Positions 33,583 to 44,719 of a DNA stretch of 64,000 nucleotides are shown piece by piece; the first letter of the stretch is position 1; every line of letters starts with the position of its first letter. This stretch comes from Acanthosepion pharaonis (taxonomy: Eukaryota; Mollusca; Cephalopoda; Sepiida; Sepiidae): contig CAHIKZ030005436.1 of NCBI GenBank assembly GCA_903632075.3, forward strand, positions 349,501 through 413,500, given 5' to 3'. A program made the translations under genes and the position numbers. The notes beneath the pieces were generated by a model. That model had not been told where the DNA came from. It saw only the letters and a program-made list of their open reading frames with translations, and ran no database searches.

Positions 33583-34651
33583 TTCAACGTTATTTAACAA
33601 TATTATTTTCTTTAGACAGAAATTATGCATGGCTTAAATATATGATCCTCTGATTTACAAAGAGTAGATTCATCTGAACTCGAGCCATAGATAAAACGTC
33701 CAATGAATACCAAAATAATTTCAATAGTCGATTAGTCTAACTTGCAAATCATTACTCCACACTGAGGCACTATGTCAACTTCATATATGAGACACAATGT
33801 CAACTTCATATTTATCCTCCAAGATGCTTGTAGACATACATTCAGAACAGGTGACATTAATAACGTGACATTTTCCTTTAACCATTAGAAAAAGATTTTG
33901 GAAGTGGAATTTAGCATATAACATTTAAACATATACAAGCATTAAATGCAAAAAGAAACATTGCCCAGTTATGTGAATTATGGTTAGCGCTAGACAAATT
34001 ATAAAAGCCGAAAGCAGTACCTGAATTTCGATGTAACAAACTCCACAGCGATTCCATTTGCAAACAAACCCAGACAGTTGCGGTTAAGAACAAATATAAA
34101 TCTATGGAACTGGTCAGGAGGTCAAATTCACTAGATGCAAAGGTTACTGAATTCTTTCTGGTGAGCGAAAGACAAGAAAACAGAATTTGGTAACAGGTAA
34201 AATTCTCTAACTGTGGAGTGAAAAACAGCAGATTATACCAAATAAAGATCCCTAATGTATGATGTAAATCATAATCGTCAGAAAGAATAGAACGCAAGGA
34301 AGCTACAGGGAAGGTTTAATGAGAGATGACGAAACTACAGAACATTAATATAACATGAAAGTATATAAAGGTAAAATAAATAGCAGGATGTATAAAATCT
34401 AAAGACGGTACAATCACCATGAAAAAGGAAACGTAACGGAGATGGAATCAAAGTTCTAATTCCTAAAACTAAACGAGATAAATCGTCCAAGATAAATCTA
34501 TAAAACATAAAGTCATCAAAAGAGTCGTCATAATTAAATTCAAATTTTGGTGAGCATCAACCATGATGAAGAGAAACAAAACAGCAAGGCCAGCCAAGGA
34601 TAGAGGCGTTGACTGCTTTAAACGGTTTGTAAATTTATAATATTGCGTAAT
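33583..34651. other. no recognisable gene
   Basis: A 128-codon minus-strand frame at 33911-34297 is one of the longer ones in the window, but I recognise no domain in it. Its composition is that of AT-rich non-coding DNA. Confidence 0.4.
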
Positions 34652-34710
34652 TAATTTTTAATCATTTCACTACAAGCAAATCACTGAAACGCAATGTGTT
34701 ACTACGCGTG
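34652..34710 (-). repeat. LINE 3' end fragment, lineage B, reversed
   Basis: The minus strand ATTGCGTTTCAGTGATTTGC and TTGTAGTGAAATGATTAAAA matches the lineage B 3' end. Confidence 0.55.
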
Positions 34711-34964
34711 AAAAAAAGGAAAACGTTACTAAGGAGTGAGAACAATAAAAGGACAGGATTTAAGAATACAAAAGATAACGTTTGAAATTGTGTAAATTAA
34801 CTAATAAATAAATATGAATGGGTGATATTGTAACGACTTTCGGTACGGAAAAGGCAATCAACAAGTTTAAGTTCATTTTCGGGTAAATTCCCCTGGGAAA
34901 GGTAATAATATCATACTTCTACGCTCTTCAAGCTGTGGGTTTTATATAGCAAACGATTGTAACC

Positions 34965-35185
34965 TAGGTCACTGAATAGAATAAACACAAAAAGGTTGGT
35001 AATAAACAATAATACTTAGGACAAGAACATTACATATAAGATTCGCCAGCGGCGCGTAGAAGAAATCAACTTCTAGAAGTGACACAAGTGAATTTCACAA
35101 CTGCAGACCAACATAGAGTATTTACTACTGTATTTATGTGAATAGGGACATACACATTATCGTCAGTAGGAATGTTACAACAGAA
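34965..35185 (+). repeat. dispersed repeat R4, copy 1 (about 220 bp)
   Basis: It aligns along its length with the reverse complement of 56937-57185. Shared blocks include ATACTTAGGACAAGAA, ATATAAGATTCGCCAGCGGC, GCGTAGAAG and GTATTTACTACTGTATTTAT. The ends (TGTAACCTA ... TGTTACAACA) are loosely inverted, so a short LTR or non-autonomous DNA element is possible. Confidence 0.7.
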
Positions 35186-35927
35186 ACGTTGACTGAGTTA
35201 TTTAGCCATGGGCGTCAAGCAGTGTTGTAGAAGGAAAAATCTGAATGCCAAGCCATGGGAAAGGTAGCGAGACACCACCACACTAATTTTCCCAACAAGG
35301 AATATCAATTCACAGATAATAAAAGAAAAGAAATCGAGAGATCCTCAAAGGTCTACAAGCTGAAAAGATATGGAATTTTTATTAAGTAAGAAATGAAATA
35401 GATCAAGGTAGGAAAATAACGAAATACCTCAAAAGGTAAATCTTGATAGAACTCATAAAAAAACGAAGTGCGAGCGAATAGTAAATGCGCTTGATGAGGG
35501 GCAAAACTGTATTAATGATTAATAAAAGTTGTGAATCTTGGCGAAGACAATCCATCTTCAATAACGTGGACTGGCGCTACAGAATCATAAACAAAGAATT
35601 GTATCGAATAACAGAAAACACATCACTTGAAGACACCAGCAACATCTAACATGGATATCCCATGTAACTCGATAACATAATCAAGTTGAGGATCCAAACT
35701 ACTTCAAATAAAAGGTTAGAAAAAAAAACCAATACTGAAATGAGCAATAATATTTAGTGGACATGAGTCACCTATTTTTCTGAAATATTGTTTTAATAGA
35801 AACATTTTATAGATTTCAGCAGACACCAGTACTAGCTGCTCGGTCAATGAATGCCAAATGTTTCCCAATAAGTAAACGGCTAATATTATAACTACCGTTC
35901 TAATAATTAGAGCGCGTAATATAAATT
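35186..35927. other. no recognisable feature
   Basis: AT-rich, nothing supported. Confidence 0.45.
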
Positions 35928-36313
35928 TGCTTGCCTATTTCGCTCTAAATCAGGCAATACATTTACTAAGACGCAAGGAGTTAATGAGTGTCAGGGAATA
36001 TGAGAAAAAGAAAACATTATTAAGAAGATAGAGAAATAAAAGAACATGAATTAAGAAGATTGGATTTAACGAATAACATTACATTTTTTAATTATTGAAG
36101 ATCAAAGTTGACTGGGAAGCAAGAAGCTCGAAGAGAGTTACACAACTGAAATGTACGAGAGAAGATATTATTAGCATAGAAGTTACGGTTACATCTATCC
36201 ATTTCAACTATAAGTTGATTAGACCTTTCTAACAATATAGTACTACGTTTAAATTCATAAAGTCGAGGCGCCAAAGAGGAAATCTCATCAGAACAATTAC
36301 CATGAAAATATCC
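35928..36313 (-). pseudogene. LINE RT C-terminal end and 3' end, lineage B, reversed
   Basis: A minus-strand frame reads APRLYEFKRSTILLERSNQL, VEMDRCNRNFYANNIFSRTF and ASCFPVNFDLQ, aligning with PRLHEFKRPTRL...CFPVSYNPQ at 26232. The 3' end has CTCCTTGCGTCTTAGTAAAT. Stops only outside the preserved stretch. Confidence 0.7.
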
Positions 36314-37079
36314 CTATAAAATACTCGGGGAAGCTGCCTTACGATAAACGGAAAGTTACTGAAGCCGAGACTCTATGTCATATTGCAGATTCTTCTTTAG
36401 ATTTCAGCAATAATCTATAAATACATAGCAGAAGCACCAGACCAGATACGACAGCAATATTTAATGCACAGACGAATGGTAGACTTATAAATGAGTAATA
36501 TAGATTTTGACGCGAAAACTTGTCTAGCACGACACAGTGAACTGACTTTTGTAGCAGCGGACTTATCAACTGAGTGAGTTTAATCTTCCCTCTTGATGTC
36601 AACGGAAAATGTTAGCCGAAACAGACCGTAAGTAGATTTATTTAAGAACAAGAAACGCAATATTCATTACCAGAATGGTATCAGAACGAGCAAAATAAGT
36701 ACAGAAATAGCTATATGTACGTTTTTATAGATCCCCACCAAAAATCTGTCGTATTGATTATGACAAGAAGGACACCTGGAACTGTTAGAAGAACTTGGAT
36801 TATTTGAAAAAGATATGTAGAAAATAATCGATATCTTCTGCTAGGAACAAACAGCAAGATTAACGAGTTAATGGAATACACAAAATAGAAAGACGTCAAG
36901 GCTGTTTTCTAGGCAATTTTATTTCATCTGTACGGCAAGATGATAATAAGAAAACTATACGGATTTGTTATAGTTCGTCATAACGTCAGCAACATAAGAT
37001 ACATAGATTACAATCTGTTGCTGGCATTTTTTTATAAATGGCTCACCTAAAGACCAAGAGGCACATAAGGTACAAGCTT
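36314..37079. other. no recognisable feature
   Basis: AT-rich. Short minus-strand frames without recognisable domains. Confidence 0.4.
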
Positions 37080-37300
37080 ACTGAAATATTTTTTGTTTGA
37101 ACGTAAGAGGAAGTGTTGCAGATTATATGTAAGAAGGATAACTGATCCTACTTGTGAAGAGGTCCAGATTATATTGATAGGAGAAGCATTCTCTTGGGAG
37201 ACTTTTCCTCAAAGTAGCAGTTCTTGCGAAGAAGCTCTAATGAAACTTTTTTTTTACAAATGGAATACGAAGGAAATATTTAGTATTCGTTTCAGTACAT
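37080..37300 (+). repeat. dispersed repeat R3, copy 3
   Basis: A 104-codon frame reads EEVQIILIGEAFSWETFPQS and FYKWNTKEIFS, similar to the copy at 16080. The continuing frame to 37540 has no recognised motif. Confidence 0.5.
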
Positions 37301-37929
37301 GTAGCATGACTGGAAAAAGTGATAGAGTAGCAAAAGGCTTGTCCTTTTTTGTGTGTGAGAAAGAATGGAAAATAATTCATTATCTACATGGCCGTTCAGA
37401 CACATGAACTGTCAAGACTGGAAAGTTGTGAAGATCCGGCGTATAATTGTCGGTAGACTTTGGGCTAATGTAGCACTTGTCTTTACAGGAGAAGTCAGGC
37501 ACTTACAAACCAGTGTTTCAACAGATTCAAGGATTGAACTATACTAGAGTTATACGCAGTGGAAATGAAACTAGCAATAACTGAAAAGTACTAACAATAC
37601 AAGGTGAATATATCCTAGATATAGACAGCGGATCGACACCTGAAATATCCGGAAGGCACTAATGCCGAAACATTGTGATCATAACCACAAAGGTGAGGAG
37701 ATTAGTGAGCCTGTAGTATAATGTAAATCAAATGCGTTTAATGGGGTTTCAAAAGGGAAATCCTAATGGCAAAGGGGTAGATTGCAAAGCTGGAATTGAC
37801 CCGATAAATTGAAGCATTTGAACCGATTTGGCCTTTAAATTAGACAAATAGTGAACCATCGATTTGGTTTATATGGCAAAACCCACACTTATTGAAAATG
37901 GGGCGAAACAAACGCTCGTGAAGCTGTAA

Positions 37930-39440
37930 TAGACCATGATTCAAATTCATAAACACTACTCTTATTGATATCGAAGATAGGAACGTTTCCATGGGCGGCA
38001 ATTCATTGCAAACTTAGAGCCTGTCCCAAGTCCGCCAAACGAGTTCAAATACTCTTCCAGCAGACATAAGGAATCTTCCTACGACGTCGACGCGAAATGT
38101 CAGCGAAAACGAGAGAAAATTGCTTAAGGGACACAAGTTGACATACAATACCACTTTCAACTCCGTTCAACTCGGTGAAATGTTTGTTCTTCTTGTATGC
38201 ACCTGGAGGCACAGGTAAAACACTCGTTTTGAAGCTACTGCTCGCAAAATACGGCAAAAGAAGGGGATAGCACTGGCTGTGGGGCATACTATTGCAATCC
38301 TTCTGCCTTGGCAGTAGGGCAGCGCACTCTACCTTTAAGCTGCCAATTAATTTGACTTTGTCTAATTTAGTGACCTGTAACAGCAGCAAGAGTCTGGATA
38401 ATGCCGAGGTCCTGAAAAGGTGTGATCTCATTTTGTGGGATGAGTGCACGATGCTACACAAAGGAGCTCTCCAGGCCCTGGAAAGGACTCTGCGAGACAT
38501 AAGGGATTGTCAACATCCAATTGGAGGAGTAACTGTTCTTCTATTAGATGGTTTAAGGCAAATACTTCATGTTATTACGAAAATTACAAGGGTGGACGCT
38601 GTTAAAGCATGCATTACGTCATCACGTCTGTGGCAACAGGTGAAAATATTCCTCTTAAAACCAACATGGGAGCTGAAGAGATCGGGGACCAAATGGCAAT
38701 CGGATCTAGCAATCTAGCATCGGATGAAGCGGGAGAGATCTCAGTTTCACAATCACGCTCCGCTGTAAATACTGTTCATGACCTCAAAGCTGCTGTCTTT
38801 ACAGATCTGAATAACAATTTTGGAACCCCAGTTGGTGGTGCCAAAGTGCAATATTGGTTCCTAAAAACATCAATTTTATCAAAATGAGTAAAGAACTGCT
38901 GAAATGCCGACCAAGAAGCTCCAAACCTACAAGTCAATTGACACCGTTGCCGAACCAAAAGTAGAGTTTCACTATCCAGTAGAGTTTCTAAACTCATTGA
39001 ACCTCTCTGGAATTCCGCCCCAAGCACTGAGCCTCAAAATCGGAGCCCCAGAAATGTTGCTGAGAAACCTGGAACCGCCAAGGCTCTGCAATGGAACGCG
39101 CCTTGTTGTTAAGAAACTGCTGAAGCATGTTATTGAGGTCACTATTATCCCAGGATATAGTATGGGGGATTACCTATTCTTACTCAGGGTACCAGATGTG
39201 GAAATCCACTTTGCTCTGCGCAGACTTCAATTACTACTAAGAGTTTGTTTCGAGATGTCAATCAACAAGTCTCAAGGACAAACGCTCTCCACAGCAGATC
39301 TATATTTAGATGAGCCATGTTTTTTCCATGGAGAGCTATATGTTTGTTCTTCTAGAGTGGAAAACAAAACAAATGTATTCACTTTCACTTCAAACGGAAA
39401 ACTAAAAATGTTGTCGACAGAAAAGTATTGTAGGTTCTTC
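37930..39440 (+). pseudogene. Helitron PIF1-like helicase, frameshifted, lacking the Rep part
   Basis: This is the helicase half of a rolling-circle transposon protein. In order: a leader with SMGGNSLQT (about 37993); Walker A in FLYAPGGTGKTLVLKLLLAK (38187-38250); an in-frame stop and two local shifts; SRAAHSTFKLPINLTLSNLV; Walker B region in LKRCDLILWDECTMLHKGAL; LERTLRDIRDCQHPIGGVTV. Around 38720-38900 frames change again (VFTDLNNNFGTP; AILVPKNINF). An intact 251-codon frame from ATG 38904 carries [47 protein letters not shown] and [20 protein letters not shown]. No HUH nuclease domain lies upstream. It is the largest recognisable coding relic in the window. Confidence 0.85.
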
Positions 39441-39668
39441 ACATGTCCGCCCGTAATAGCAAAATCTGTAACACTTCAGTCTTTCTGGTTTGACACTTTT
39501 TCACGCATGATTTTGGTGAGTGATGTACTTCACATATTTTTTATTATGTTTAATTTAACGCTTACTGATTATACTATTTTGTCGGCATTAGATTCTGCGT
39601 CCATTTCACTAGAAGCCGTTGCCATATCTCCGTTTTACTACCCTCTCTTGTGTGAATAAACGGAAAAA

Positions 39669-39895
39669 AGCCCTTTTAAGGACTACCACATCTAAACTGT
39701 AACAATCTAATGGAACGTATTCCAGCTCGTTTTAAGGCTACCACTATTTGATTGTTACAACCTCAGGGAATGTATTCAACCCTTTTTAGGGCTACCACAA
39801 TTTGATTCTTAAACTCTTAGAGAACGCTGTGAAGCCCTTTTTAGAGCTAACACTATTTAACTTTTACACTGTCTGTGAAAGGCCCTTTTCAGGGT
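39669..39895 (+). repeat. five tandem stem-loops resembling histone 3' stem-loops
   Basis: Hairpins at 39669, 39724, 39778, 39833 and 39880: AGCCCTTTTAAGGACT, AGCTCGTTTTAAGGCT, AACCCTTTTTAGGGCT, AGCCCTTTTTAGAGCT, AGGCCCTTTTCAGGGTT. The first four are each followed by an ACCACA-like sequence. Spacing is 55, 54, 55 and 47 bp, and the spacers are related (ATTTGATTNTTA). The last hairpin is close to the metazoan histone mRNA stem-loop. No histone gene is present. The array lies 10 bp after the stop of the Helitron helicase frame. Confidence 0.6.
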
Positions 39896-39940
39896 TTTTT
39901 CTTAAACTGTCACTTCTTATAAGCATCGCTAGGATTAAGA

Positions 39941-39970
39941 ACCTGAGCAACGCCGGCTATATCTGCTTAT
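39941..39970 (+). repeat. possible Helitron 3' terminus
   Basis: ACCTGAGCAACGCCGGCTAT followed by ATCTGCTTAT resembles the GC-rich end of Helitrons that normally closes with CTAG next to T. The final tetranucleotide is altered, so the boundary is tentative. Confidence 0.4.
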
Positions 39971-40114
39971 GATTTTTAAATATTTTTTGGCATATTAAAA
40001 AATATTTCTAAGTTAATCTGATTTAAAAAATATTTTTAGTGTATAATATGATTATATAGTGAGTATTTTTATTTCAGTTTTCTTCAAATGTTTCATAATC
40101 TGGACTGTCAGTCG

Positions 40115-40540
40115 TCCTGGGTATGACGATAAGCTACATCTGGCTCCGGGTTATGACGATAAACTACGTTCAACAGCAAGGCCTTTGATCAGAAGGTTTT
40201 GAAGAGCATGGAACCATTTCTTAATTGCTGGTGTTCCCAGGTCCGGGGAGGTAACAACTGTTAGGGTCCCAGCTATGGGCAAATAGTTAACACCGGAACT
40301 GGGATAAAAAACACTATGAAAGTGCAAAAAACGGTTTTAATACCAGAAAAACTTTGTAAAAATTTATTTCCAGCAATAAATTTTTTAGGAAAAAATATTA
40401 CCTGCAAGAGTTTTTTTTTTTTTTTAAAAAAAAAGAATTATTAAAGCAACATATTTTTGAAAAAAAATATTACCAGAAATAGATTTTTGACAAAACAAAA
40501 AATAAATTATTGCCAGCAATGAAAATTTTGTCGGCATTAA
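40115..40540 (+). repeat. dispersed repeat R2, copy 3 (reference copy)
   Basis: CTGGGTATGACGATAAGCTA is duplicated at once as GGGTTATGACGATAAACTAC. Then follow GAGCATGGAACC, GGTCCCAGCTATGGGCAAAT, AACACTATGAAAGTGC and an A/T-rich tail of degenerate TACCAGNAAT units. The GTCCCAGCTATGGGCAAATA block is shared with the SINEs of family 1. Confidence 0.7.
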
Positions 40541-41159
40541 ATAACCCATTGGGATTGATATGCAGTAAAACAAAACAAACCAAAACAAACTGAACCGTCA
40601 GTGACCCAACGGATAACAGGTAGTCTAGTGTAAATAAGTATTTATAAGTGATTTTAAATACTGTAGTGTAAACGTAATAAACAAATTTAAAAAAACCAGC
40701 TCTATATTCTGTACATTCTTTCGGCTTTCACAAATAAATACAATATAATTGTTTTGTTTTTTTTTATTTTATTTTGATACATTTGAAAGAAAAATAAACC
40801 AATCACAGTCAAAGATTTCCAACAACAAAGAATACCAAATGGTTGTCTGTCTTTTTATTTTTATTTTATGATTTTTTTTACTTGTCGTAAGTTTTGAGGT
40901 CGTTAAACGGATTGGTCGTTAAGTCAGGAGTTGCAGTAAGAGTTCATTATATATATTATGAAATGAAAGCGAATAAATTTGTTTTGAATAGAGGTGATTA
41001 TAAATTTGAATAAGCCTCATCGTTAGAGAATGTTTCGAAGAGTTACTTATCGTGGAAGTCTTTTCACAGAGGACGGAAAGTTTGATACTGAAAACCAAAG
41101 GGCTATTTGTATACCAAAAGATGCCTTCCAAAGGATAAGTAAAGTATTTAGAAATAGAG

Positions 41160-41597
41160 AAAAATTGCATGCGAAATAACGAAAAGAGTATTGAAATTTT
41201 ATGTGATATCTGTCCTCCTATATGGCAGTGAATTCTGGATAATCTTCTCACGGATGAAGACGAGACTTGAAGCAGCAGAAATGTGGTTCTACAGGAGGAT
41301 GATGAGGATACCATATACAGAACATGTGAGCATGGATGAAACTCTAGAAATAATGGCAACAAAAATTAAACTTAGGCTCAAGGTCAGGAAGAGAGAGTTT
41401 CTAGAATACATGAGCTTGTAAAATTTGATACTCACAGGACAGATTGACGGCAAGAGAGGCAGAGGAAAACAACGGCGACCTCGTAGGCTTTTGTAAATAG
41501 ATTGCGGAATAAGGTTTAAGAGGGACAAAATTTACTAAAAGCTACAAAGGACAAGAAAGATTGATGATCACCAACGTCATAAAGGGACACGTAACTG
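41160..41597 (+). pseudogene. LINE RT C-terminal region, lineage A
   Basis: An open frame at 41191-41421 reads VISVLLYGSEFWIIFSRMKT, RLEAAEMWFYRRMMRIPYTE, HVSMDETLEIMATKIKLRLK. It then loses frame, and the GKRGRGKQRRP and KGHVT-type endings follow. It is the best-preserved example of the central part of this segment (compare 5076-5614). Confidence 0.78.
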
Positions 41598-41784
41598 ATG
41601 TGGACACAAAGTCGGGACCATGGAAGGAAAACACGGAACACGGATTAGAGGCAAGAAAGATATATTAAACAAAAAGGTTACAAAGATAGTGTAAGTGTAA
41701 GCGGAGCTTACTATGTGCTAGTGTCCAATATTGGTAGACGTACGCGGCTGATACTACGGTATTTATTTTTTTTTATTTATATTT

Positions 41785-41802
41785 TCTCTCTCTCTCTCTC
41801 AG
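41785..41802. repeat. (CT)n
   Basis: A short CT run. Confidence 0.9.
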
Positions 41803-41925
41803 AGTGTTATATCGCATACCTTATATAGTCCTGGAAGAGTCCATGTTCTAGGTATGCTACGGTCTCACAACAGTAACAAAGAAGAAGACTTATCTTTAAT
41901 TTATGAAATCATATTTTAATATCAA

Positions 41926-42246
41926 TCAGTTATGTGCCATACATGATACCCAACTGGATGATCATTGTCACTTTTGATTCATGACGAGGCAGTAGATCGT
42001 TCCTCATTACGTTTCTGTTCATATCTGCGGGGGGTCGGTTATCAAACAAGACTGTAGGACCCAGTCTGCCCTACTATTCAATCCATAGAGAGGATCCAGT
42101 GGGTCCTGCTTTTCAATTCAGTTGTAGGGTATAGGTGAATTCATATTTTTCCCAATAGTTGTTGTGTGTATGCTCTAAATCCGACTGCAATTCGAACACG
42201 GTACTCCGTTTTCTCATTCTTAGCCGATACACATTACGCCACAACG
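41926..42246 (-). repeat. tRNA-derived SINE, family 1, copy 3 (reversed)
   Basis: The minus strand begins GTTGTGGCGTAATGTGTATC, has the box-B-like GTGTTCGAATTGCAGTCGG, a diverged central CTATGGATTGAATAGTAGGG, and ends GTATGGCACATAACTGATTG. It aligns end to end with 18032-18316. Confidence 0.75.
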
Positions 42247-42734
42247 TACATCTTAATGTATACTGGAATCATTACCGGTATTAATGTTCTAATGTTACCT
42301 CATCTTAGCTATTGTTAATTGTATTGCTTAGATTTATGCCGTAGTTTCCAACGAACTGTGTAAGATTAAAAAGAAAAATACAATATTTATAATGTTTTCA
42401 ACTGGAGATATTTTCCTGACGAAAAACTGTTTTTAGATATTATTTTCGAGATATTTACATAAAAAAAACTATTCAGGAAAAGTTAGCGAACATTTTTCTT
42501 AATTGTTGTTCAAAACCTCACCGACAGCTCAAGAAGTCATAGCGAAGGTGGCATTTTTTTCCCCGTCTTCTTCCAATTTTGTTTTTATCATTGACAGACA
42601 AGCTTAAATTGACACCGTTTTTTCGCCCTTCTTAATGAAGATGACATTTCGGCAGAAAAGGTAAAACTGAACGTAACTTAACTAAAATATTTTGTAGTCG
42701 CCGCTGTTTTTGTTGTCAATCAGGAAAAAGTTGT
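42247..42734. other. no recognisable feature
   Basis: AT-rich. The segment ATTAATGTTCTAATGT near 42280 recurs at about 43300 as ATTAATATTCTAATATG with similar flanks, so a short local duplication is likely. Confidence 0.4.
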
Positions 42735-42895
42735 GATGGATAACGGCTTAGGCTGAGATACAGGAGAGCCGATTTCGAATTCCAGTCTATGCCGTTACTT
42801 ACATTTAGGAAAGGCATGAAACCAACATACCCCAGCTATGGATAAATAGCTCAGCCGGATATACACAGTTGGCGACCAGTCTAGGGGGAGGAAAA
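42735..42895 (+). repeat. tRNA-derived SINE, diverged fragment
   Basis: TGATGGATAACGGCTTAGGC, CAGGAGAGCCGATTTCGAAT and CCCCAGCTATGGATAAATAG match the head and central block of family 1. AAAGGCATGAAACCA links it to 9535-9720. Confidence 0.65.
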
Positions 42896-43619
42896 TTCTG
42901 AATTCAGACCAGCGAATCTACTACTGCAGTACATGTGGTGCCACTACAACACTCTCCGATCAGCTGTTGTAGTCTGGTACGCTTTCATGTCTTTTAGTCT
43001 ACAGTCTGGTATGACTTCTTACATCTTTATCTTACCAGGGTATGTACTTTTCAGTCAACCCTCGTATATATGAATAAAGGCAAAAGGAATAACAGCTGAC
43101 GTGTTTTTTCCTCCGATAGAATTTATCAAGGCAAGAGTAAAGATTTTATTTTCCAACAAATATTTGGAAACGGAAATGAAAATGTCCTTCGTTTTTCAGA
43201 ATTTTTAAATTGTAGAAAACTCATAAACATACATCAAGCTAATTGAAAGTCAAGGTAAACTATGAAGGATGCTATGTAATGTAATGTTGGAATCATTAGC
43301 CGTATTAATATTCTAATATGTCTTCTTATATATTGTTAATTGCCTTGCCCCGATTAATGCCGCGTTTTCTAAAACTGACAAAAAAGACAATATTTGTCTA
43401 ATAAACGAAAGTAATGAAATTGTTTTTTAATTTTATTGATATTATGTAATTGCTATTTATATTGCTTTACTTTGTGATTCATCTATGTAGTATATAAAAG
43501 GTGATCTAATAACTTAGACCGATTTTAAATGTGAATTAATTTTAAGCGTCTAATGATTTTTATTTTTATTTTTCTTCAGATTTAACAACTTAAGTCTTTG
43601 GCAATTTCAACCATAGAAT
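42896..43619. other. no recognisable feature
   Basis: Nothing supported beyond the short duplication near 43300. Confidence 0.4.
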
Positions 43620-43662
43620 GACTAACAATCAAGCAGCATGTTAAAGTTTCAAGTGTGCAATT

Positions 43663-43858
43663 GGAAAAATTGTCCGTAAATTCAAACAAACCGGGTCGGT
43701 GGCAGATATGAAAACACTACTGCGTGCCCGTTTACGATGTTCAGCTGAACACATTTCTGCAGTGCAAGAGAATGTAACAGCAAATCCAGACCCCTCTATT
43801 CATCAACTTGCACAGGAATTGAACTTCTCCACAACAATGTTACATCGTTTCCAATAGC
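43663..43858 (+). pseudogene. IS630/Tc1-mariner-type transposase, N-terminal part
   Basis: A continuous frame of 65 codons to a TAG at 43856: GKIVRKFKQTGSVADMKTLL, RARLRCSAEHISAVQENVTA, NPDPSIHQLAQELNFSTTML, HRFQ. This is the DNA-binding helix-turn-helix region with the KFxxTGSVAD signature. The following catalytic part is missing. It is the same kind of transposase as 2-880 and 20612-20923. Confidence 0.75.
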
Positions 43859-43964
43859 ACTCTCGGTTGGTCGATTATGTTAAAAATCGCATTTCTGTTT
43901 GAACGTCCATTTTCGTAATAGGCTGCGATAACTTTAACAGATGGCTACAGATCTTCCGAAATTG

Positions 43965-44690
43965 AATATATGGAAAATAATAGTTACTCTAGAAAGAACA
44001 ATAGAGAAAGGAAATAATCTGGTATACACATCCCTTCAACAAATTAATCTATACGAAATTGGGACACAGATTTTTAAATCTAATTAACAAACACTTTACT
44101 ACGTATAGGAAATTAAGTCAAATCTTCAACCGCAATATCCTAAAAATTAGTTATAGTCGTTCTCGAAATCGAGATAAAATTATTAAATCACACAACAACA
44201 GAATACTGAAACTTTGTAACGTGAATAAACGCAATACAATTACAAATTCTAATATACCCCAGGTAACCATGCTATGTAATTGTAGAATCCCCAATCAATG
44301 TCCATTATCAAAAAGGTTTCTAACGAAATCCATTGCATGTATTTGCTCTAGCTCATCAAATGAGAACACCAAGGATAATAAATTGTATGTGGGATCCACT
44401 CGGAAACCTTTTAAGGGTCAATATTACAATCAGATATCCTCTTTTACTAACATAAGCAAACGCATTATGACATCACTTTCTCAATACGTTTTGAAAGCAA
44501 AACACCTAAAGTTATATGAAAAATCCTAAAACAAGCCAGAACTTGCAAATCTCTGAACGAATCTTGTTTTTTTTTATGTCTGAAAGAAAAAATATGTATT
44601 GTTAAACTTTTGAACAATAGCCAATTGTAAAATCAAAGATTTAAAAACGCCTTTTTTTGTAGGCATATTAAAGATCTAACCTCACAATCT
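43965..44690 (+). pseudogene. Penelope-like element, zinc-binding and GIY-YIG C-terminal part
   Basis: The main frame (44059-44526, opening on TTG, so really a fragment rather than a true start) reads GHRFLNLINKHFTTYRKLSQ, IFNRNILKISYSRSRNRDKI, then the Cys-rich linker MLCNCRIPNQCPLSKRFLTK and the nuclease motif KLYVGSTRKPFKGQYYNQIS. Frameshifted sequence on the left (NNRERK) and right (RTCKSLNESCFFLCLKEKIC, then FCRH) extends the match. The reverse transcriptase part is missing here; a reversed RT N-terminus lies next to it at 44720. It is a 5'-truncated relic. Confidence 0.78.
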
Positions 44691-44719
44691 TACTAAACTT
44701 CCAAATCCATTATCCGAAA

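Noticed and set aside
33911..34297. 128-codon minus-strand frame
   Set aside because: No recognisable motif and base composition of AT-rich non-coding DNA.
38045..39027. Minus-strand frames of 151 and 83 codons
   Set aside because: Opposite strand of the Helitron helicase, which explains the openness.
39669..39895. A histone gene upstream of the stem-loops
   Set aside because: The upstream frame is clearly a Helitron helicase and no histone-fold sequence is seen on either strand.
40919..41528. Minus-strand frames of 147 and 79 codons
   Set aside because: They lie opposite, or extend from, the LINE RT remnant on the plus strand, which carries the recognisable motifs.
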